NCBI RefSeq assembly: GCF_028023675.1
Contig: NZ_JAQIOZ010000001.1
Coordinates: 268,654 to 332,653, forward strand
Reading direction: 5' to 3'
DNA from: Primorskyibacter aestuariivivens
GTDB taxonomy: Bacteria; Pseudomonadota; Alphaproteobacteria; Rhodobacterales; Rhodobacteraceae
DNA: 64,000 nucleotides
Part shown: piece after piece, positions 40,320-47,814 of the stretch
Layout: every line of letters begins with the position of its first letter
How positions within the stretch are numbered: the first letter of the stretch is position 1
Program-made: the position numbers and the translations under genes
Notes under the pieces: generated by a model
Told to the model about the DNA's origin: nothing
Database searches by the model: none
What the model saw: only the letters and a program-made list of their open reading frames with translations

Positions 40320-41663
40320 TCAAATTGGTGTCGTTGAAATCAGCGCCAGCATGGAGCCCGGTTTGGACAGGTTCGGCAAGCCCGGATCGGGTGCGCGAAA
40401 CACCGTCCGGGACATGGCGGTTTCAATGGCCCGCCGGAGCAGGATGCTGCCCAGCGGCCCGAACCGCCCGTCACGCCCATGAAACTGCGCCTCTAGCATG
40501 AGCACAAAGAACAAGGGACAATTGCCCAGCGCTTCCGTTGCAACCGGCTGTCCGATTGCAGCGCTCAGGCGCTGCGCAAGGGTATCGGGAGCAAGCTGCG
40601 CGGCCCATGGCGCGGGTAATTGCGCAATAAGGGCCACCATGTCCGGGCTGGCCAGGGTCAGCGGATCAGTGGTCTGCGCCGTGATCACATCCAGATCCAG
40701 CACCGGCGCGCCGCGCGCCATGAGATCGGGGGAACAGCTTGCGCAAAGGCCGGTCTTGGTGCCATCCGCCGGGACGCCGTTGGCAAGGTCGTGAAAGAAA
40801 AGCCGCCAGTCCAGCTTCCAGCTGCTCGACACTTTTTCATCATTGTCCGGACGCCCCAGCAGAAACTCGCGCAGCGACCGGTGCCTTTGGGTAAACCTGT
40901 ATTCACTGCGCGGCAGCGCATGGAAGGTCCGGAAAACCCCGTGCAACAGCGTCGCCTCGTCCACCACGGCGAATGGGGCCATTTGCTGCGGGGTCATGGC
41001 CATCACGTCCGGGTCGCAAAAAATGTCCAGAAACTCGGTCTGGATCAGCTTGTGCCAGATGCTCAGCACATGTGACCGCGCCTGCGCATAGGCGGCAAGC
41101 TTGGTGACCTTGTCAAAGGTCCCGCCCCCGCCGAGCGCAGGTTCGATTTCCAGCGCGACCTTGTTGTGGAATTTCATCCAGATCACCGTCAGCCGGTGAA
41201 GGATCGTGGTATCCCGGTTGCGCCCGTCATAGAGCGCGCGGACGCTCTGGATATTGCGCCCCTGTGGACCGGGCTCACGATAGGGCTGCGAGATGATCGC
41301 ACCGGGTTTGACCCGGAATAGAAATGTGTTCGGATCATAGAGATGCGGCAACATCATCGGGCCGGGACCATAGATGGTTTCCAGCGTCAGCGGATTCTCG
41401 ATCAGGTTGTGACGGATCCGCGTCCAGTCATCCCCGCCATAGTCATGATCATCGCCGGTCTCGCGTGCGAAGGGCGCGTTGGCCAACGGCGTGCTGTTGC
41501 CCAGATCATGGCCGATCAACTGCCCGAAATAGGTGTAACCCACCGGAATATGTTCCTTGCCCGCGATGCTGATGTCACGCCAGGCCCGGCTTGAAAAATC
41601 AAACGGAGGAAGCCCACCCGCCCTGCCCGCTGGCGGCGTGTTATTGGTAAATGTGTTTGGCAC
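40320..41663 (-). CDS. Animal-type haem peroxidase-like protein
   Basis: This 447-residue protein has the core of the myeloperoxidase/lactoperoxidase superfamily. Distal-site residues are in YFGQLIGHDLG (Gln48, His52), the distal Arg is in YDGR (Arg148), and the proximal His is in GVFRTFHAL (His248, Arg245 before it); WMKFHNKVA matches the HN-containing helix. The Asp that esterifies haem in mammalian enzymes is Gly51, and the corresponding Glu is Asp151, so covalent attachment at the first site is lost. No signal peptide is visible, unlike most family members. Start is a GTG at 41663 with GGGG upstream. It lies between the unknown gene and the YcaO gene in one operon. Confidence 0.85.
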   Translation of the reverse strand: MPNTFTNNTPPAGRAGGLPPFDFSSRAWRDISIAGKEHIPVGYTYFGQLIGHDLGNSTPLANAPFARETGDDHDYGGDDWTRIRHNLIENPLTLETIYGPGPMMLPHLYDPNTFLFRVKPGAIISQPYREPGPQGRNIQSVRALYDGRNRDTTILHRLTVIWMKFHNKVALEIEPALGGGGTFDKVTKLAAYAQARSHVLSIWHKLIQTEFLDIFCDPDVMAMTPQQMAPFAVVDEATLLHGVFRTFHALPRSEYRFTQRHRSLREFLLGRPDNDEKVSSSWKLDWRLFFHDLANGVPADGTKTGLCASCSPDLMARGAPVLDLDVITAQTTDPLTLASPDMVALIAQLPAPWAAQLAPDTLAQRLSAAIGQPVATEALGNCPLFFVLMLEAQFHGRDGRFGPLGSILLRRAIETAMSRTVFRAPDPGLPNLSKPGSMLALISTTPI

Positions 41664-41689
41664 GTGTCAAATTCCCCTTCATTCCGGTT

Positions 41690-42583
41690 TCAAATGAATG
41701 GCGATGTCGCTCCTTTCGGCTCAAAGGTTTCCCCGTTTTCCCAGCGGCAGAACCAGACCTCGCGCTCCATCCAGTCCGGACCAATCTCGAAAAAGCGAAA
41801 CCCCGCGGGCGCATTTTGCACAAGATCATCTGGCACCGTTTCTGTGTCCGCGAGGACCGGGGTCGGCGCGTCCAGTTCCGGCAGGCGCTCTGGACAGCGC
41901 GCGACATACATCGCGATCTTGGCCTCGACGCGGGACATGTCCAGCCGCGAATGCCCGCTTCTTGTGGCGAGCACCTCCATCAGGTTAACCTCCATCAACA
42001 GGTTTTCACAAAACGCCTTGTCCATGGCATCGACCAATCTGTCAGAGGTGCCAAACCCCAGAATCGGGTCTTGCCCCGTCGAATAGCTGGACATGCAGAT
42101 CACCACATGCACCGGCCCATCCGTATCGATGCGCCAGAACCGCGTGCTGCGTTTGACCGACGCCATCGCCCGGCTCTGGTCGATTCGCGTCCTGATCCCG
42201 AGGCTCTCCACCCATGTCTCCGGAATGCTCTGCGCCTCCAACGCGCCATCCCACCAGCGCGAGACCACGCTGCGTTCCCGTGCCTCGAAATAGGCATGCC
42301 GATATGCGATCGCCCGATCAGGATGCGCGGACACGCCATCCAACGGATCGAAATCCCCCATGCCGCCCGCCTCGCCGCCCTGCAGCCCGGACACGGCCAA
42401 ACGCTCGGCCGTTTCGCTGAGACAGCGCGCCAATGCGCCTTCGCGCGTGTAGTCCAGCCCGCTGGCCGTGCGGCCGGACTTGGTGATCGCCTGAATGATC
42501 GACACGCCGGGCGCGAAAATCGACGCGCGCCAATCCTGCCTGTCCCATGTGGAAATCAGCTGCGTTTCATGACTGTTATTCAT
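41690..42583 (-). CDS. YcaO-domain protein
   Basis: This 297-residue protein shows YcaO hallmarks. ASGLDYTREGALARCLSETAERLA has the first ATP-site glutamates (Glu57, Glu60 in ExxER). YFEARERSVVSRWWDG resembles the ERDAxxxWW segment of azoline-forming enzymes. GFGTSDRLVDAMDKAFCENLLMEV (Glu193, Glu198) is the second conserved Glu region. YcaO enzymes activate amide backbones with ATP to make azolines, thioamides or amidines, or modify ribosomal protein S12. It is shorter than usual (about 400 or more residues) and lacks the Pro-rich C-terminus of azoline cyclodehydratases. No TfuA, E1-like or precursor-peptide gene is adjacent. It heads the operon with the peroxidase. Confidence 0.75.
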   Translation of the reverse strand: MNNSHETQLISTWDRQDWRASIFAPGVSIIQAITKSGRTASGLDYTREGALARCLSETAERLAVSGLQGGEAGGMGDFDPLDGVSAHPDRAIAYRHAYFEARERSVVSRWWDGALEAQSIPETWVESLGIRTRIDQSRAMASVKRSTRFWRIDTDGPVHVVICMSSYSTGQDPILGFGTSDRLVDAMDKAFCENLLMEVNLMEVLATRSGHSRLDMSRVEAKIAMYVARCPERLPELDAPTPVLADTETVPDDLVQNAPAGFRFFEIGPDWMEREVWFCRWENGETFEPKGATSPFI

Positions 42584-42827
42584 TCTGCAAACAAGGCTCT
42601 AAAAAATACCTGGTTACCATTTCGAGCCCAGACTTCTCTAAGGTCAAGAAATATTGGCCATTATTGCGACGCGCCGCCCCCGAACGAAACCGGCGACCGA
42701 CATCGCGACACTGATCCGCGCCCGTGATTTTTCTGTGACTTTCCTGGGCGGCCCGACAGCAGCGGCCTGCAGGCAAACAGGGACCAAACGCCATGGCCTT
42801 GCGCGTCTGTTCACCGATGGAATGAGA

Positions 42828-42904
42828 TGGTACCGCCTGCCCGGTTCGAACGGGCGACCTCTTGATCCACAATCAAGCGCTCTAACCTACTGAGCTAAGG
42901 CGGC
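42828..42904 (-). tRNA. tRNA-His (GTG anticodon)
   Basis: The minus strand folds as a 77-nt tRNA with encoded CCA. The anticodon stem CTTGA/TCAAG encloses TTGTGGA, giving GTG (complement at 42868-42870), so it is histidine. Acceptor pairs begin with G1-U72; the discriminator is A73, and no G-1 is encoded upstream. This is the known alphaproteobacterial type of tRNA-His that lacks G-1. Confidence 0.95.
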
Positions 42905-42975
42905 ACTGACGGGCGGAATAAACGCGGTGCGGCACGAATGCAAGCCATTTGCCACGGATTTTTTGCCGCTTCCGC

Positions 42976-43458
42976 TTACAAATCCACTTCCCAGGCCTGC
43001 TCCTCCAGAGTCACACCAAAACTCACCACAGGTTTGCTTGAAACACAGCGCCAACCGGCCTTTTCATAAAGCGCACAGGCCGCTCGATGGCTGGCATGTG
43101 TCCAAAGCACCATGCGCCTATAATCCTGTGCGCGGGCATGTGCCATGCAGGCGTCCAGCATCCGCCGCCCCAGCCCCTGCCCCCGCGCTTCGGGCAGCAG
43201 CAGGAAAAGCCGCAGCCTGGCCGTCCTGTCATCCACATGCACACATAACACCGACCCCAGACGCTGCGCGCCCCGCACCGCGATAAATCCACGTTCGCGC
43301 GGGGCGTCGCGCCCGCGCATGAAATCATCGAGGATGTCGGATACCAGCGGCCCGAACGTATCGTCAAAACCTTCGTCGCGCGCGTAAAGCAGGCTGTGTT
43401 GCGCCACAAGCCAGCCCACATCCCCCGGCTCAAGATCTCTCAGAGTGATCGCGGCCAT
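42976..43458 (-). CDS. GNAT-family N-acetyltransferase
   Basis: This 160-residue acetyltransferase carries the acetyl-CoA-binding segment LLLPEARGQGLGRRMLDACMAHAR (Q/RxxGxG/A form) in the middle, and the C-terminal MVLWTHASHRAACALYEKAGW, typical of the fold. The N-terminus reads MAAITLRDLEPGDVGWLVAQHSLLYARDEGFDD, which resembles MarR-GNAT-type acetyltransferase domains. It is cytoplasmic and monocistronic, with tRNA-His on one side and a divergent DUF6324-like gene 64 nt away on the other. The substrate (small molecule or protein N-terminus) is not evident. Confidence 0.88.
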   Translation of the reverse strand: MAAITLRDLEPGDVGWLVAQHSLLYARDEGFDDTFGPLVSDILDDFMRGRDAPRERGFIAVRGAQRLGSVLCVHVDDRTARLRLFLLLPEARGQGLGRRMLDACMAHARAQDYRRMVLWTHASHRAACALYEKAGWRCVSSKPVVSFGVTLEEQAWEVDL

Positions 43459-43522
43459 GACATGCTCTTGCCTTTCCTCACCGCTCCGGCTAGCACCCTA
43501 TGCCTGTCACAGGAGGCTGCAC

Positions 43523-43717
43523 ATGGGCATCAATAGCGAAACCGATATCGAGGCCAACCTTCAGATCGGCCCCACCGATCAAGGCATGGTGCGGCTTTTC
43601 ATTGCTGCGGGCAATACCGAGATCCCGATGGATTTCGACCCGGATGAAGCCCGCGAGATTGCCGAGGAAATCACCGCCGCCGCCATGGCCGCCGAGAAGC
43701 TGGGCAAGAAGCGCTGA
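43523..43717 (+). CDS. DUF6324-like small protein
   Basis: This 64-residue acidic protein starts MGINSETDIEANLQIGPTDQGMVRLFIAAG and ends with a helix (DPDEAREIAEEITAAAMAAEKLGKKR). AGGAGG lies 6 nt before the ATG at 43523. Its length and sequence fit the DUF6324 family of Rhodobacterales. The function is unknown. It is divergent from the GNAT gene, and its stop is followed by the double-hairpin repeat at 43751-43795. Confidence 0.75.
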   Translation: MGINSETDIEANLQIGPTDQGMVRLFIAAGNTEIPMDFDPDEAREIAEEITAAAMAAEKLGKKR

Positions 43718-43750
43718 GCGCGTCACCGAAGCGACTTTCCCTAACCACAC

Positions 43751-43795
43751 GATTTCTTTTAAAGAAATCGGTGCGGAAACTTCAAAAGTTTCCGC
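43751..43795. repeat. Intergenic double-hairpin element
   Basis: A 19-nt palindromic hairpin (43751-43769, GATTTCTT pairing with AAGAAATC) is followed by a second (43773-43795, GCGGAAACTT pairing with AAGTTTCCGC around CAA). The layout matches elements at 4325-4382 and 62600-62677. It lies between convergent genes and could terminate both. Confidence 0.7.
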
Positions 43796-43814
43796 TTATC
43801 GGTTTTGAAATACA

Positions 43815-44282
43815 TCACAGTAGCGCCCCCGGGTCCCGCAATACCTGCAACCGCCGCGCGGCATGGGTGGCGAACTGGTGCAGCATCTTCTTGCGGCGCG
43901 CCGGGGCCAGCTTGTCCTCGGGGGCCATGCGCAGGATTTCCGCGTCATAGGCATCGGCAATGATCAACCCCGTCTGTTCGGGCAGAAGATCGGTCGGGAA
44001 CCCCTCATCCACGGCCCAGAAATAGCGGTCGCACCACTCAAGATAACCCTGCCATTTCCCATCAGACATGAAATCGGCGCGCGAGGATTTGCATTCCACC
44101 ACCCAAAGCTCGCCCTTGGGCCCCAGCGCCATCACATCCACACGCAGCCCGCGCGTGACGGTAAACTCCTCGACACAGGCGAAATTCAAACTGGCCAGAT
44201 GGCGCGCGACGCCACGGGCCAAAAGCTGACCGGGTTGCAGCGTTATGTCTGGTGCTGTCTGCATGGCAAAAGATTGGAACAT
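43815..44282 (-). CDS. mmcB: MmcB-family DNA repair protein
   Basis: This 155-residue protein matches the MmcB family, known from Caulobacter for mitomycin-C resistance. Landmarks are FTVTRGLRVDVMALGPKGELWVVECKSSRADFMSDGKWQGY, with D49-like Asp and an E-x-K pair (VECKSS) that together form a PD-(D/E)XK-type nuclease centre. C-terminal helices (KLAPARRKKMLHQFATHAARR) follow. It has no signal peptide. A later in-frame ATG at 44264 is possible. It diverges from the 434-residue membrane protein gene across a long palindromic region. Confidence 0.85.
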   Translation of the reverse strand: MFQSFAMQTAPDITLQPGQLLARGVARHLASLNFACVEEFTVTRGLRVDVMALGPKGELWVVECKSSRADFMSDGKWQGYLEWCDRYFWAVDEGFPTDLLPEQTGLIIADAYDAEILRMAPEDKLAPARRKKMLHQFATHAARRLQVLRDPGALL

Positions 44283-44369
44283 AACGGGAACTTTTGCAAT
44301 CCCTGAGCAATCCCCCGCCGATGTGAATTGCGAAACCCGCCCTCTCCCCTATTTTCCGGATGTTGTTAA

Positions 44370-44468
44370 AGCACAATGCGAAATGCTTTAGCAATCGGGC
44401 ATCACCTAACGCGTTGAAATCTATGATTTCAGGCAGCGTTAGGTGATTCAGGTTTTTCGCATTGTGCT
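44370..44468. repeat. 99-bp compound inverted repeat (MITE-like)
   Basis: Three nested inverted repeats make a near-complete cruciform. They are 14-bp outer arms (AGCACAATGCGAAA at 44370-44383; TTTCGCATTGTGCT at 44455-44468), 12-bp middle arms (ATCACCTAACGC at 44401-44412; GCGTTAGGTGAT at 44436-44447), and TGAAATC/GATTTCA around TAT (44415-44431). It ends 16 nt before the ATG of the 434-residue protein, so it covers the promoter and ribosome-site region of that gene. Confidence 0.8.
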
Positions 44469-44484
44469 ATAGTGAGGACCCAGA

Positions 44485-45789
44485 ATGGACACTTCCCCAC
44501 CCCAGACCGAAACCCAGGCGCGCGGCGTGCGCTATGCCCGCGAATTGCAGACCCATCTGGGCTGGCTCGACACGTTCACCGGCACCGCGCTTGGCGTGCT
44601 GGCCGTGGCGTCAGGCATCTATACCTATCTGGGCGTCTCGTCGCTTCTGGATGAAAACGGCGCCATGTCGGTCTTTGCCGCCATTGCCTATTCGGTGGCA
44701 GTGTCGGTGGGCATCTTTGTCTTCTGGTCCTACATGATGCGGCTTTTCCCGGCGGTGCGCACGGCGCAGGCGCGCATTGGTCTTCTGGCGGCCATGGGTC
44801 TGGGATCATTGGCGATTGTCGCAATGTCCTCATGGCTGAACGCGGCTGCGCTGGCCGGGTCTGCGGCGGTGGAACAGCATCTGGCGGAAACCGTGCAACG
44901 CTATCAGAACAGCCTTGAACGCGCCCATGAAGTGGCGTTGACCGGTCAGGCGCTGGAACGGGACGTGGCCCGAGTGCGCCAGAGCTTCGAAGACCTATCC
45001 GAACAGGAAGCCAGCGGCAATCTCTCGGGCCTTGCGGGGCGCGGCGCGGTGTTCCGGGTCTTGCGCCAGAAGGCAGGCGAATTGTCGGCGCTGGAGGCAC
45101 AGATCGCGGCCCAGACACCACGCGTGGACGCCGCCTTTGCCGAAGGCAACGCGCTGCTCAGCCGAATGCGGGCATTGACGGTGGAGCGGGGCGCGGTCGA
45201 GCCGCGCTCGGTCGAGTTCTCCGAACTGGCCGTGCAGTTGCAGGGCCATATCACCCAGCTGCGGCAGCTCTCGGTTGCGCCGCTGGTGGAGCGCGCGGCG
45301 CAGGACCTGGCCGCGTCGGTGGTGTTGCCGGAACTGGACGGCTCCACCGCCGAAAACCGCGGCGATCAGGCCGCGACCATCACCTCGGTGCTGGATGTGC
45401 TGGCGCAGCGGGCCACCACCCTTCAAAAGGCCGCGCGCGATGTGCTGGCGCTCGCGCCCCCGCCCGAGGTCAGTTACACGCCGATTTCCTCGGCTGACGC
45501 GGTGATCCTCTATGCGGGCAATTTTGTGCCCTCCTGGGCCGGGGCGATTGCCATCGACCTGTTGCCCGCCGTTCTCGTGTTCATCCTCGCCATCACGCAG
45601 GCCGCCATCCGCTCCGGGCGCGAAGGCGCGGCGGTGGAGGACACCCTGACGCTCGCCGAACTGCGCGCGGCGCTGGCGGCGGTGCGAGATGTGGAAGTGG
45701 CCATGCAGCATATGCCCCGCGACGAGGTCGACACCCCTGCCCCACCGGACAATGACAAGGTGCATCCGCTGACCGGCAAAAGCTCATGA
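44485..45789 (+). CDS. Four-helix inner-membrane protein with long coiled-coil domain
   Basis: This 434-residue protein has three membrane helices near residues 31-55, 61-85 and 97-125, a long helical periplasmic or cytoplasmic domain (about 130-345) with coiled-coil character (RVRQSFEDLSEQEASGNL, GHITQLRQLS), and a final membrane helix (about 350-375, AGAIAIDLLPAVLVFILAITQ). The topology resembles chemotaxis-like or scaffold proteins, but no known domain is obvious. No clear Shine-Dalgarno sequence precedes the ATG; a 99-bp compound palindrome ends 16 nt upstream. The stop overlaps the next gene by 4 nt, a ClpP-like protease, so the two act together. Function is unknown. Confidence 0.75.
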   Translation: MDTSPPQTETQARGVRYARELQTHLGWLDTFTGTALGVLAVASGIYTYLGVSSLLDENGAMSVFAAIAYSVAVSVGIFVFWSYMMRLFPAVRTAQARIGLLAAMGLGSLAIVAMSSWLNAAALAGSAAVEQHLAETVQRYQNSLERAHEVALTGQALERDVARVRQSFEDLSEQEASGNLSGLAGRGAVFRVLRQKAGELSALEAQIAAQTPRVDAAFAEGNALLSRMRALTVERGAVEPRSVEFSELAVQLQGHITQLRQLSVAPLVERAAQDLAASVVLPELDGSTAENRGDQAATITSVLDVLAQRATTLQKAARDVLALAPPPEVSYTPISSADAVILYAGNFVPSWAGAIAIDLLPAVLVFILAITQAAIRSGREGAAVEDTLTLAELRAALAAVRDVEVAMQHMPRDEVDTPAPPDNDKVHPLTGKSS

Positions 45790-46526
45790 AACACAATGGC
45801 ATCGCCCGCATCCTGACCGGGGTGCTGATCTTTCAACTCGGGATCGGCGTCTTGCTGGTGATTGGCGATGTACAACAGGGCGGGCTGCGTCTTCCGTCGC
45901 TGACCACCTCGACCCCGCGCCTGTCCGAACCGGTGCGTCCCGGCGATCAGCGGCGCGTGTTCCGCCCCGGACGCGACCGCCCGGCCACCGCCCCCGCCCG
46001 CGATCCCGGCGAATTGCCGGACCGGCTGGTCCTCACGCAGGAGACGGGCACGACCTGGCGGCTGGAGGGCGGCATCAGCGAAGGTGACGCGGCGCGCCTG
46101 ACAGGCATGCTGGATCGCGCCGACCCCGCGCCGGAAACGATCATTCTGCAATCCCCCGGCGGGTCAGTTGCGGATGCGCTCGCACTGGGCCGCTACCTGC
46201 GGGACAAGGGCATCACAACGGCGATGCTGGCCGGTGAATATTGCTACTCCGCCTGCCCCTATTTGCTGGCCGGCGGCGCCACGCGTGAAATTGACCCCGC
46301 GGCCTCGATCGGGGTGCATCAGCATTATTTCGGCGAAAACAGCCTCTTGCCCGCCTTTGTCGCCGTCGAGGATATCCAGCGCGGCCAGGGCGAGGTCATG
46401 GCCTATCTCGATGAAATGGGCATCGACCCGCTGGTCATGCGCCATGCGCTGAACACGCCGCCCGATGAAATCTATGTCTTGTTGCCCGAAGAACTGGAGC
46501 GCTACGGCTTCCTGTCAAACCAGTGA
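45786..46526 (+). CDS. Membrane-anchored ClpP/crotonase-like serine protease
   Basis: This 246-residue protein has one N-terminal membrane helix (about residues 9-27), a Pro/Arg-rich linker and then a ClpP-type domain. The domain shows the SPGGSVADALALGRYLR oxyanion loop (123-126), the catalytic serine in EYCYSACPYLLAGG (Ser155) and the catalytic histidine in HQHYF (His178 or 180). It is likely periplasmic, in the family of exported ClpP-like proteases. The ATG overlaps the stop of the membrane protein gene (ATGA), so the pair forms one operon. The substrate is unknown; cleavage of the partner membrane protein is possible. Confidence 0.82.
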   Translation: MKHNGIARILTGVLIFQLGIGVLLVIGDVQQGGLRLPSLTTSTPRLSEPVRPGDQRRVFRPGRDRPATAPARDPGELPDRLVLTQETGTTWRLEGGISEGDAARLTGMLDRADPAPETIILQSPGGSVADALALGRYLRDKGITTAMLAGEYCYSACPYLLAGGATREIDPAASIGVHQHYFGENSLLPAFVAVEDIQRGQGEVMAYLDEMGIDPLVMRHALNTPPDEIYVLLPEELERYGFLSNQ

Positions 46527-46858
46527 TACCGGCCCATGATACCTGCACTGTCGCGACAATTCGGCAATGCCCCCTTGCCCCGGTGCCGGTAAAGACCTAT
46601 CTGCGCCTGAGGCGGGTTCTGCTCTTCCCGTGACACGGTTGCATTCCGGTGGCCTTAAGCAATTCCGAGGGAGCTGGCTCTGTCCGGATCGTGGTCCGGT
46701 TACCTGGCGCCCACCTGTATATACAGGTCCTCGGGAATGAGATAACCACACGGTCGCTGCGGTTCCCGCCGATTTTCTGAGTTGGCCACAAATGCGTGGA
46801 GCGCCGCTCCTATCCGTTTGGTTGCGGGGCGAACAGGCCGCCCCACAAGCCATAGGGT
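46527..46858. other. Gene-free stretch with a 16-bp palindrome
   Basis: About 332 bp lie between two converging genes with no supported gene. The only notable feature is a perfect 16-bp palindrome ACCTGTATATACAGGT at 46713-46728. It may be a regulator-binding site for a gene I could not see, or a chance hairpin. No tRNA fold or insertion sequence was recognised here. Confidence 0.5.
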
Positions 46859-47632
46859 TCAAGGCTTGAACACCTCGCGCCGGTACATCGGTATCATGAT
46901 GACAGCGATCGTCTTTTCCTGACCGTCAAAAAGGCTGGCCAGTTCGGGAATGGAAGAGCGTATCTCCATGTCTCCGTCCAGCGATTTGCCCAGCGGCGCG
47001 CTCATCGCCAGATCCGAGAGTTGTTCGAACCGGTTGAGGTGATGAATGGCGGGATCCACATTTGAATAGGATTGAGACTCTCTGGCCGACCAGGTCAGCG
47101 GACCGCTTGCATAAGCCAACGACATGGACAGCTCGCCACCATTGGCCATCAGGGACCACGCTTCGCTGAACCTGGGTTGCGCGTTGTCAGCGCTGTCCAC
47201 CCCGGCCCGCCGGGTGATGGTTGCAGGGCTGGCATTGCCATAAGGATCAACGCTCTCATGGGGGCTGAACACCTTGGTGACGAATGTCCGGACCTCATCG
47301 GAGGTTGTCGATTTACCCAGGCTGGCAAAGGCGATGGCACGGTAGGTCGAGGGCTCGGTCGGATTGCCTTCCGCGTCCTTTGCCAGGTAACGGTCGGCAA
47401 AAATCAGCAGGGCATTCGCCCCCGCGACGGCACCGCCGGGAAACGCCATGAGCGTCCATCCATCAGGCAGCGTCTCCTGCACCGCCCCTTCGTCAAACTG
47501 CATGGCAACAAGGACGCGGCTATCGACATTGGAGCTGAGCAAGGTTTCCGCGCTGGCCCGCTGCGCCCCAGAGACAGACAACAAGGTTAACGCGGCCAAC
47601 AGGACGAATTTACGCAATCTGAGCATGTTCAT
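46859..47632 (-). CDS. Secreted protein of unknown family
   Basis: This 257-residue exported protein has a signal peptide (VLLAALTLLSVSGAQRASA) with cleavage expected near residue 28. AAGGGGAT precedes the ATG at 47632 by 6-7 nt. The mature part begins ETLLSSNVDSRVLVAMQFDEGAVQETLPDGW and is mixed alpha/beta, with a region of VPxHHL-like HHLNRFEQLSDLAMSAPLG. Many small aromatic and Asp residues hint at a hydrolase- or lipocalin-like fold but no motif is diagnostic. It is monocistronic. The 182-bp region upstream is AT-rich and probably holds its promoter. I do not recognise the family. Confidence 0.7.
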   Translation of the reverse strand: MNMLRLRKFVLLAALTLLSVSGAQRASAETLLSSNVDSRVLVAMQFDEGAVQETLPDGWTLMAFPGGAVAGANALLIFADRYLAKDAEGNPTEPSTYRAIAFASLGKSTTSDEVRTFVTKVFSPHESVDPYGNASPATITRRAGVDSADNAQPRFSEAWSLMANGGELSMSLAYASGPLTWSARESQSYSNVDPAIHHLNRFEQLSDLAMSAPLGKSLDGDMEIRSSIPELASLFDGQEKTIAVIMIPMYRREVFKP

Positions 47633-47814
47633 GATAATCCCCTTTTCGGTCCAGATCGGGCCACAAAGGCGATGCGCAACCCGGTTCCGCGGTGCAATCA
47701 GCCATCATGGCATGTGATCCAGAAAAGGCGCTAAGGGGCCTATCTGGCTAACGAATTTGGGTGAAATTTTACGAATTCAGCAATTGCAGTGCGCAGTGAA
47801 CGCGCGCCCTGCGG

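Noticed and set aside
42584..42827. Small RiPP precursor gene next to the YcaO gene
   Set aside because: The 244-bp stretch contains no short frame with a ribosome site and Cys/Ser/Thr-rich core; no candidate could be supported.
46713..46728. LexA (SOS) box
   Set aside because: The ends CTGT/ACAG are too close together for the Escherichia-type site and the alphaproteobacterial consensus differs.
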